From the NCBI GenBank assembly GCA_029056365.1, contig JAIDBM010000053.1:1-7840 (forward strand): 7,840 nt of DNA, read 5' to 3'. Below the pieces are notes generated by a model, which was not told the origin of the DNA, did no database searches, and was given only the letters and a program-made list of their open reading frames with translations. Shown in pieces: positions 1 to 6,059 of the stretch. This stretch comes from Muribaculaceae bacterium. Its GTDB lineage: Bacteria; Bacteroidota; Bacteroidia; Bacteroidales; Muribaculaceae. Position 1 is the first letter of the stretch; each line of letters opens with the position of its first letter. The translations under genes and the position numbers were made by a program.

Positions 1-56
1 ACGAAAGTACACGATTAGTACCCAGCTCACTCCAAATATCTCTGACAATCAGCCAA

Positions 57-88
57 TTTGCCTAAATAAGAAAAAATTCGTAACTTTG
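57..88 (+). promoter_or_regulatory. Bacteroidota-type promoter of the ftsY operon
   Basis: A -33 element TTTG lies at 57-60 and a -7 element TAACTTTG at 81-88, separated by 20 bases. This matches the known Bacteroidota sigma-factor consensus TTTG-N(about 19-21)-TAnnTTTG. The -7 box is preceded by an A-tract and TTCG (71-80). Transcription would begin a few bases after 88, leaving a leader of roughly 20 bases before the ftsY ATG at 115. The match is seen directly; promoter activity is inferred. Confidence 0.8.
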
Positions 89-114
89 CACATTATTACA
101 ACAGCTGACTAATT

Positions 115-1086
115 ATGGGATTTTTCAAAAATCTGTTCTCCAAAGAAAAAAAACAGGAAACCCTCGACAAAGGTCTTGAAAAGACTAAAGAAGGACTGTT
201 CGGCAAAATTAAACGGGCATTCATCGGCCGCAAGACGATTGATGATGATTTTCTTGACGAGCTTGAGGAAATCTTCATATCTTCGGATGTAGGTCCGGAG
301 ACAACCCTGAAAATAATCGACCGGATTCAGGAACGGGCGGCAAAAGACAAATACATGGGCGAAGACGAGCTCAACGACATGTTGTGCGAAGAAATCTGCA
401 GCCTGCTTGCCGAAAATCCCAACGATGTTGAAACCGACGACTTCGACACCCCCCGCGGCATAAAGCCGTATGTAATCATGGTGGTGGGCGTGAACGGAGC
501 CGGAAAAACCACAACCATAGGCAAACTCGCCTACCAGTACCGTATGGCAGGCAAGAAAGTGATGCTCGGAGCCGCCGACACCTTCCGTGCCGCCGCCGTC
601 GAACAGCTCGAAGAATGGGGCCGACGCGCCGATGTTCCGGTGATAAAGAAACCGCAGAACACCGATCCGGCCGCTGTGGCATACGACACACTGTCGTCGG
701 CTGTGGCAAACGACACCGATGTAGTGATTATCGACACCGCAGGCCGCCTGCACAACAAAAAGGCCCTGATGGACGAGCTTACAAAAATCAAACGCTCCAT
801 GAGCAAAGTAGTGCCCGATGCCCCGAACGAAGTTCTGCTTGTTCTTGACGGCTCCACCGGACAAAACGCCTTCGAGCAGGCACGTCAGTTCTCTGCCGCC
901 ACACAGGTTACCGACCTGGCCATAACCAAACTCGACGGCACCGCACGCGGAGGTGTGGTGATAGGCATATCCGACCAGTTCAAGCTCCCCGTAAAATACA
1001 TCGGCCTCGGCGAAGGCATCACCGACCTGCAGGTATTCGACAAACGCGCGTTCGTAGAAACCCTTTTCAGAAAAAAAGAACAATAA
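115..1086 (+). CDS. ftsY: Signal recognition particle receptor FtsY
   Basis: FtsY is the SRP receptor GTPase. It pairs with Ffh bound to a ribosome-nascent chain and delivers it to the SecYEG translocon at the inner membrane. The 323-residue protein has an N-terminal amphipathic, basic stretch (MGFFKNLFSKEKK, 1-13) of the kind that contacts membrane lipid, then a helical N domain (about 15-105) and the G domain. GTPase motifs visible are the P-loop GVNGAGKTTT (125-134), DTFRAAA (155-161), DTAGR (207-211) and TKLDG (271-275), with GLGE at 297-300. The long acidic A domain of E. coli FtsY (about 500 residues in total) is absent; short forms like this are normal outside Gammaproteobacteria. The ATG at 115 follows the promoter at 57-88 directly. 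It is first in an operon, 9 bases ahead of rimO. Ffh itself uses similar motifs, but there is no C-terminal methionine-rich M domain, so FtsY is the secure call. Confidence 0.97.
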   Translation: MGFFKNLFSKEKKQETLDKGLEKTKEGLFGKIKRAFIGRKTIDDDFLDELEEIFISSDVGPETTLKIIDRIQERAAKDKYMGEDELNDMLCEEICSLLAENPNDVETDDFDTPRGIKPYVIMVVGVNGAGKTTTIGKLAYQYRMAGKKVMLGAADTFRAAAVEQLEEWGRRADVPVIKKPQNTDPAAVAYDTLSSAVANDTDVVIIDTAGRLHNKKALMDELTKIKRSMSKVVPDAPNEVLLVLDGSTGQNAFEQARQFSAATQVTDLAITKLDGTARGGVVIGISDQFKLPVKYIGLGEGITDLQVFDKRAFVETLFRKKEQ

Positions 1087-1095
1087 CAACAGAGT

Positions 1096-2406
1096 ATGCC
1101 CCGTAAAAACGGAATCAACGTCATAACAATGGGTTGCTCCAAAAATCTCGTCGATTCGGAGCGCCTGCTGAAAATGCTGCGCGACAGCGGATTCGAGGCC
1201 ATACACGATGCCCCGCTTGACGAATGCAACGGATATGCAGCCGTGATAAACACCTGCGGTTTTATAGGCGATGCAAAGGAAGAATCAATCAACATGATTC
1301 TTGAGGCTGTGAAGGCACGCGATGCCGGACTGCTGTCGAAAGTATATGTAATGGGATGCCTTTCGGAACGCTACCGCGCAGAACTTGAAAAAGAGATGCC
1401 GGAAGTCGACGGCTGGTACGGCAAATTCGACTGGCAGGCCATAGTGCGCGACCTCAGCCGGAACTTCCCGGCCACCGCGCCCTGGGACCGAATTATAACC
1501 ACACCCCGCCACCACGCATACCTGAAGATTGCCGAAGGATGCAACCGGTTCTGCGCTTTCTGCGCAATTCCCCTCATTACCGGACGCTACAAATCGCGCC
1601 CCGAAGACGAGATTCTGCAGGAAGTGCGCGAACTCACCGGCAGAGGCGTAAAGGAATTCAACGTAATCGCACAAGACCTTTCGGCCTACGGCAGCGACCT
1701 GCCCGGCGGAGGTCTGAGGCTGGCAGGACTAATCGACAGCATGGCGCAGATTCCGGGTGTGGAATGGATACGCCTGCACTATGCCTACCCGACCCAGTTC
1801 CCGTACGACATACTTCCGGTAATGGCCCGGCACCGCAACATCTGCAAGTATCTCGACATAGCCCTGCAGCACTGTGCCGACCCTGTGCTGGCCAATATGC
1901 GCCGACACATAACCTGTGCCGAAACAGAGGAACTGCTCGACAGAATAAGGCGTGAAGTGCCCGGCATACACATCCGCACCACCCTGATGGTGGGTTTTCC
2001 CGGAGAAGGCGAAGACGAATTCAGGCAACTGGTTGATTTTGTACGCACGCAAAAATTCGAGCGCATGGGTGCATTCGCCTACTGCGAGGAAGACGACACC
2101 TATGCGGCCCGAAATTTCGCCGACGACATACCTCAGGACGTAAAACAGCAACGTCTCGACTGCCTGATGAAAATCCAGGAAGAAATTTCAATGGAAATCC
2201 AGCAGAGCAAGGTAGGCACCATACAGCGCGTGATTATCGACAGCGAAAATGAAGACTTCTATATCGCACGAACCCAGTTCGACTCTCCTGAAGTAGACCC
2301 GGAAGTCCTTGTCGAGAAAACCGCAACACTGAAAACCGGCGAGTTCTACGATGTGGAAATCACCGAAGCCATGCCCTTTGAACTTATAGCCCGGCCATGC
2401 CTGTAG
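1096..2406 (+). CDS. rimO: Ribosomal protein S12 methylthiotransferase RimO
   Basis: RimO is a radical SAM enzyme with two [4Fe-4S] clusters that adds a methylthio group to the conserved aspartate of ribosomal protein S12. The 436-residue protein shows the three family domains. The N-terminal UPF0004 domain has its three cluster cysteines at C14 (GCSKN), C54 (NTCGF) and C88 (MGCLS). The radical SAM core has the CxxxCxxC motif at C149, C153 and C156. A C-terminal TRAM domain starts near residue 372. RimO and MiaB share this layout. Features favouring RimO are the GCSKNLVDSE start and the conserved LDIALQH segment (253-259). Length is typical (about 430-440). It begins 9 bases after the ftsY stop with no promoter between, and its last 10 bases overlap the next gene, which suggests co-transcription and coupled translation. 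An ftsY-rimO pairing is, as I recall, common in Bacteroidota. Confidence 0.95.
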   Translation: MPRKNGINVITMGCSKNLVDSERLLKMLRDSGFEAIHDAPLDECNGYAAVINTCGFIGDAKEESINMILEAVKARDAGLLSKVYVMGCLSERYRAELEKEMPEVDGWYGKFDWQAIVRDLSRNFPATAPWDRIITTPRHHAYLKIAEGCNRFCAFCAIPLITGRYKSRPEDEILQEVRELTGRGVKEFNVIAQDLSAYGSDLPGGGLRLAGLIDSMAQIPGVEWIRLHYAYPTQFPYDILPVMARHRNICKYLDIALQHCADPVLANMRRHITCAETEELLDRIRREVPGIHIRTTLMVGFPGEGEDEFRQLVDFVRTQKFERMGAFAYCEEDDTYAARNFADDIPQDVKQQRLDCLMKIQEEISMEIQQSKVGTIQRVIIDSENEDFYIARTQFDSPEVDPEVLVEKTATLKTGEFYDVEITEAMPFELIARPCL

Positions 2407-3323
2407 AACAGGAATTCACCAACGAACTGACCCGGCTGCTTCAGTCGGGTTCTGCTTTTTTTGTATACTGTCTGCCTGATGGAACACCCCGTATGGCCGA
2501 CCCCGCCGATGTTCGTTTCACTCCGTGGCCCGGATGCGAAGGAACAATGGAGATATGCACCGAGTCGACACAGCGCGATGAATACCGCCGCGCCCTTGCC
2601 GTACTTATAGAGCGTCTGCACAAACGTGGAGGCAAGACTGTTATGTCGCGCACAATCTGCGGAAAACACAACTGCGACATGATACAGCTGGCTTTCGACT
2701 TTTTCGATGCTTATCCTCACTCATACCGCACCTTGTTCTACACCCCTCTGACAGGAGCATGGATGGGTGCCTCGCCCGAGTTACTGTACAAAATAGACAA
2801 TGGCCGCCTATACACAATGGCGCTGGCCGGAACACGCGAGCTCTCGAAAAGTCCGTGGGACGAAAAAAACACAGAGGAACACCTGATGGTAGCCGACTTT
2901 ATCGAGGAAACCATAGCCGCCCAGACCCCGACTTACTGCCGCTCGCCCCTGGGCACACTGCGCTACGGTTCAATCGAGCATCTGCTTACAGAGTTCACCG
3001 CCGATGCCTCGCAACTTGATGTAGAGCGACTGAAAAACGCCCTGCACCCTACCCCTGCCGTAGGCGGTTATCCGCGTTGCGAGGCCTTGGCCGACATAGC
3101 CGGAATCGAGCGGCACAGCCGCAATCTCTATTCCGGACTTATAGAGTTTGAAGACACCATCGGCGCCCAGCGCCTTTGCATAGTGAATCTGCGCTGCATG
3201 CAGTTCGATGCCGAACGTTACTGCATATATGCGGGCGGCGGCATCACAGCCCAGTCGGACCCCGACACTGAATGGGCCGAGACCGAAGCCAAATCGGCCT
3301 GGCTCAGAGAGCATATTATGTAA
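2397..3323 (+). CDS. menF: Isochorismate synthase (chorismate-binding enzyme)
   Basis: This is a chorismate-binding-family protein that probably isomerises chorismate to isochorismate, the entry step of menaquinone synthesis. Two positions separate it from its relatives. K80 in KTVMSR matches the lysine base that activates water in MenF-type enzymes, where anthranilate synthase has glutamine. A144 in LAGTR sits where PabB-type aminodeoxychorismate synthases have a reactive lysine. Other family landmarks are GASPELL (124-130), the EEH of KNTEEH (157-162), HPTPAVGGYP (217-226), YSG (245-247), and the metal and substrate region AGGGITAQSDPDTEWAETEAK (279-299, an E-rich end). At 308 residues it is shorter than E. 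coli MenF (about 430), missing much of the N-terminal region; short forms occur in Bacteroidota. Its ATG lies inside the end of rimO (10-base overlap). The usual menD/menB neighbours are absent here. A salicylate-siderophore role is possible but nothing nearby supports it. Confidence 0.82.
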   Translation: MPVEQEFTNELTRLLQSGSAFFVYCLPDGTPRMADPADVRFTPWPGCEGTMEICTESTQRDEYRRALAVLIERLHKRGGKTVMSRTICGKHNCDMIQLAFDFFDAYPHSYRTLFYTPLTGAWMGASPELLYKIDNGRLYTMALAGTRELSKSPWDEKNTEEHLMVADFIEETIAAQTPTYCRSPLGTLRYGSIEHLLTEFTADASQLDVERLKNALHPTPAVGGYPRCEALADIAGIERHSRNLYSGLIEFEDTIGAQRLCIVNLRCMQFDAERYCIYAGGGITAQSDPDTEWAETEAKSAWLREHIM

Positions 3324-3367
3324 AAACCGCAACGAAGTGTGGATTATCCACATGCCGTTGCGGTTTT
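3323..3367. terminator. Bidirectional intrinsic terminator between menF and tRNA-Gly
   Basis: A 12-base-pair perfect stem pairs 3323-3334 (AAAACCGCAACG) with 3356-3367 (CGTTGCGGTTTT). The loop contains a second 6-bp hairpin, TGTGGA (3338-3343) with TCCACA (3347-3352). Reading rightward the stem ends in TTTT after menF; reading leftward it ends in five T bases after the tRNA, so it can stop both convergent transcripts. The first stem base is the last base of the menF stop codon. The structure is seen directly; termination is inferred. Confidence 0.85.
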
Positions 3368-3372
3368 AAATG

Positions 3373-3445
3373 AGCGGTAGACGGGGGTCGAACCCGCGAC
3401 TTCGGGCTTGGGAAGCCCGCGCTCTGCCAACTGAGCTACTACCGC
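3373..3445 (-). tRNA. tRNA-Gly, anticodon CCC
   Basis: The - strand folds as a standard 73-base cloverleaf. The acceptor stem is GCGGTAG/CTACCGC (3445-3439 with 3380-3374), and the discriminator is U73, as usual for bacterial tRNA-Gly. The D arm is GCTC/GAGC. The anticodon stem is CGGGC/GCCCG with the seven-base loop TTCCCAA, giving anticodon CCC (3412-3410), which reads GGG. The T arm is GCGGG/CCCGT with loop TTCGACC and one G-U pair. The 3' CCA is not encoded (TCA follows), so a CCA-adding enzyme is needed. It has its own promoter at 3458-3489 and a hairpin terminator at 3323-3367. Confidence 0.96.
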
Positions 3446-3457
3446 GTTTTTCGAGCG

Positions 3458-3489
3458 CAAAGTTAGCAAAAGTAGTGTAGATTCGCAAA
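3458..3489 (-). promoter_or_regulatory. Promoter of tRNA-Gly(CCC)
   Basis: On the - strand, TTTG at 3489-3486 and TAACTTTG at 3465-3458 are separated by exactly 20 bases. This is the same element pair and spacing as the ftsY promoter and fits the Bacteroidota consensus. The tRNA starts 12 bases past the -7 box, so the precursor leader would be only a few bases long. It overlaps the oppositely directed lepA promoter region. Confidence 0.8.
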
Positions 3490-3497
3490 AAAATTCG

Positions 3498-3505
3498 TAA
3501 ATTTG
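3498..3505 (+). promoter_or_regulatory. -7 element of the lepA operon promoter
   Basis: TAAATTTG at 3498-3505 fits TAnnTTTG. It is preceded by an A-tract and TTCG (about 3487-3497), very like the ftsY promoter, and followed by GC. The expected -33 position (about 3474-3477) reads AGTG, a poor match to TTTG. The lepA ATG at 3527 lies 21 bases past the box, giving a leader of about 15 bases. Confidence 0.65.
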
Positions 3506-3526
3506 CGCTTTAAACACGACACTCGA

Positions 3527-5314
3527 ATGAAACATATACGCAATTTCTGCATCATAGCCCATATCGACCACGGAAAATCCACCCTTGCCGACCGACTGCT
3601 GGAGTACACCGGCACAATAGCGTCGAAAGACATGGAAGCCCAGGTACTCGACGACATGGACCTCGAACGCGAGCGCGGCATCACCATCAAAAGCCACGCC
3701 ATACAGATGGAGCACGAAATCGATGGAGTCAATTACGTACTGAACCTAATCGACACCCCCGGACACGTTGACTTCTCATATGAAGTCTCACGCTCGATAG
3801 CCGCCTGCGAAGGCGCATTGCTTATAGTGGATGCCTCGCAGGGCATACAGGCCCAGACTATATCCAACCTTTATATGGCTATCGACAACGACCTTGAAAT
3901 CATTCCGGTTGTCAATAAAGTGGACCTCGACTCGGCCAACCCCGATGAAGTGGAAGACCAGATTATAGAACTGCTTGGCTGCAAGCGCGAGGAAATTATC
4001 CGGGCCAGCGGCAAAACCGGAACAGGCATTCCAGAAATTCTACGTGCCATAGTGGAGCGCGTACCTGCCCCCAAGGGCGACCCGGAGGCTCCGCTCCAGG
4101 CCCTGATTTTCGACTCGGTGTTCAATCCGTTCCGGGGCATCATAGCCTATTTCAAAATAGAGAACGGCAGCATAAGCAAAGACGACTTTGTTAAATTCGT
4201 TTCCACCGGGAAAGAATATCACGCCGATGAAATAGGCGTGCTAAAGCTCGATATGTCGCCGCGACAGACACTGTCGGCAGGAAATGTAGGCTACATAATC
4301 TCGGGCATAAAAACCTCGCGGGAAGTACGGGTGGGCGACACCATAACACACGTCGGACGTCCGTGCGAACATGCCATAGAAGGCTTTGAGGAAGTAAAAC
4401 CGATGGTGTTCGCCGGCGTTTATCCAATTGAAACCGAAGATTTCGAAAATCTGCGCAGTTCACTTGAAAAACTGCAGCTCAACGATGCATCTCTGACCTT
4501 CACGCCCGAATCCTCAGCCGCTCTCGGATTCGGTTTCCGCTGCGGTTTCCTCGGCCTGCTGCACATGGAAATAATACAGGAGCGTCTGGGACGCGAATTC
4601 GACATGGATGTGATAACAACCGTGCCGAACGTAAGCTATCGCGTCTATGACAAAAAAGGCAACATGACCGAAGTACATAATCCTTCGGGCCTGCCGGAAC
4701 CCACTCTGATCGACCACATAGAGGAACCTTATATCCGCGCTACCGTAATCACCACCGCCGAATTTATCGGCCCGATAATGACGCTGTGTCTCGGCAAGCG
4801 CGGCGAACTCGTAAAACAGGAATACATCTCCGGCAACCGCATGGAAATAACCTTCGACATGCCGCTGGGTGAAATAGTGATAGACTTCTACGACAAACTC
4901 AAAAGCATATCCAAAGGATACGCGTCGTTCGACTACCACATACACGACTTCCGCGAGTCGCGTCTGGTAAAACTCGACATTCTGCTCAACGGTGAAAGTG
5001 TGGACGCGCTGTCGACACTTACCCATGCCGACAACGCTGTAAGCTTCGGACGACGGATGTGTGAAAAACTCAAGGAACTCATTCCCCGCCAGCAGTTCGA
5101 CATAGCCATACAGGCCGCCATCGGAGCCAAAATCATTGCACGCGAAACAATCAAAGCCGTGCGCAAGGACGTTACCGCAAAGTGCTACGGCGGCGACATA
5201 TCGCGTAAGCGCAAACTGCTTGAAAAACAGAAAAAAGGTAAAAAACGCATGAAGCAGATCGGCTCTGTTGAAGTTCCGCAGAAAGCGTTCCTGGCTGTAC
5301 TAAAACTCGACTGA
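3527..5314 (+). CDS. lepA: Elongation factor 4 (LepA), ribosome-associated GTPase
   Basis: LepA/EF4 is a translational GTPase related to EF-G that binds the ribosome. It has been linked to back-translocation, to initiation and to 30S subunit assembly. The 595-residue protein matches the family length (E. coli about 599). GTPase motifs are AHIDHGKST (11-19), RGITIK (50-55), DTPGH (77-81), NKVD (130-133) and SGKTG (161-165). The C-terminal region holds the LepA-specific domain, with GGDISRKRKLLEKQKKGKK near residues 560-578, a basic stretch that reaches toward the peptidyl-transferase centre. I chose the ATG at 3527 because it gives the canonical MKHIRNFCIIAHIDHGK start. An in-frame TTG at 3503 would add eight residues but falls inside the -7 promoter box. 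It heads an operon with kdsB (4-base gap). Confidence 0.96.
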   Translation: MKHIRNFCIIAHIDHGKSTLADRLLEYTGTIASKDMEAQVLDDMDLERERGITIKSHAIQMEHEIDGVNYVLNLIDTPGHVDFSYEVSRSIAACEGALLIVDASQGIQAQTISNLYMAIDNDLEIIPVVNKVDLDSANPDEVEDQIIELLGCKREEIIRASGKTGTGIPEILRAIVERVPAPKGDPEAPLQALIFDSVFNPFRGIIAYFKIENGSISKDDFVKFVSTGKEYHADEIGVLKLDMSPRQTLSAGNVGYIISGIKTSREVRVGDTITHVGRPCEHAIEGFEEVKPMVFAGVYPIETEDFENLRSSLEKLQLNDASLTFTPESSAALGFGFRCGFLGLLHMEIIQERLGREFDMDVITTVPNVSYRVYDKKGNMTEVHNPSGLPEPTLIDHIEEPYIRATVITTAEFIGPIMTLCLGKRGELVKQEYISGNRMEITFDMPLGEIVIDFYDKLKSISKGYASFDYHIHDFRESRLVKLDILLNGESVDALSTLTHADNAVSFGRRMCEKLKELIPRQQFDIAIQAAIGAKIIARETIKAVRKDVTAKCYGGDISRKRKLLEKQKKGKKRMKQIGSVEVPQKAFLAVLKLD

Positions 5315-5318
5315 CAAA

Positions 5319-6059
5319 ATGAAATTTCTGGCTATCATACCGGCCCGATATGCCTCGACCCGCTTTCCGGGCAAACCGCTCGCCACTCTTGGCGGAAAAC
5401 CGGTGATACAACATGTATGGGAACGGGTATCATCGGTTATGCCCGATGCAGTAGTGGCCACCGACGACGACCGCATTTTCAAAGCCGTGGAAGCCTTTGG
5501 CGGAAAGGCGGCAATGACATCGCCCACACACCGCAGCGGAACAGACCGCTGCGCCGAAGTGGCGGCCAAATCCGATGCCGATGTAATCATAAACATACAG
5601 GGCGACGAGCCATTCATCGACCCCGCCCAGCTCACCGCCGTGACTCAATGCTTCAACGACCCGGCCACAGAAATAGCTACCCTGGCCCGCCCGTTCGATC
5701 CTGCGGCCGGATTCGAGGCCCTGTTCGACCCTAATCTGGTAAAGCTCGTTATTGACAACAACGACTTTGCCATGTATTTTTCGCGCTCGGTCATACCCTA
5801 TGTAAGAGGCGTGGAATGGCAAAAATGGCTTGAGACCACACAGTACTACACACATATCGGACTTTACGCATACAGGCGCGATGTCCTGAGCCGCCTGTCG
5901 GCTTTGCCGCAATCGCAACTCGAAACCGCCGAATCTCTCGAACAACTGCGCTGGCTCCAGAACGGCTTCAGAATAAAAGTGGCGAAAAGCAACAGCGTGT
6001 CTGTAGGAATCGACACCCCCGAAGATCTGGCCGCAGCCGAAAATTTTCTGAAATCATGA
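5319..6059 (+). CDS. kdsB: 3-deoxy-manno-octulosonate cytidylyltransferase (CMP-Kdo synthetase)
   Basis: KdsB activates Kdo with CTP to give CMP-Kdo and pyrophosphate in the cytoplasm, supplying the sugar that links lipid A to the LPS core. The 246-residue protein has the normal family length. It shows the nucleotide-binding start IIPARYASTRFPGKPL (6-21), ATDD (47-50), the HRSGTDR signature (71-77), NIQGDEPFI (92-100, metal and CTP site), SRSVIPY (155-161), HIGLYAYRRDVL (179-190) and an AESLEQLRWL segment (204-213). The C-terminal GIDTPEDL (230-237) is also typical. It starts 4 bases after the lepA stop, and its stop overlaps the next start as ATGA, so it is an internal operon gene, probably translationally coupled. 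CMP-N-acylneuraminate synthetases are relatives, but these motifs are specific to KdsB. Confidence 0.96.
   Translation: MKFLAIIPARYASTRFPGKPLATLGGKPVIQHVWERVSSVMPDAVVATDDDRIFKAVEAFGGKAAMTSPTHRSGTDRCAEVAAKSDADVIINIQGDEPFIDPAQLTAVTQCFNDPATEIATLARPFDPAAGFEALFDPNLVKLVIDNNDFAMYFSRSVIPYVRGVEWQKWLETTQYYTHIGLYAYRRDVLSRLSALPQSQLETAESLEQLRWLQNGFRIKVAKSNSVSVGIDTPEDLAAAENFLKS

Noticed and set aside
109..1206. A 365-codon open frame on the - strand covering all of ftsY
   Set aside because: It lies opposite a certain gene, its translation is rich in F, H, V and C with no recognisable domain, and biased codon use in ftsY explains the absence of stops.
3344..3715. A 123-codon - strand frame running through the tRNA and its promoter
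   Set aside because: It covers the tRNA-Gly gene, the terminator and the start of lepA; its sequence across the tRNA is simply translated tRNA.
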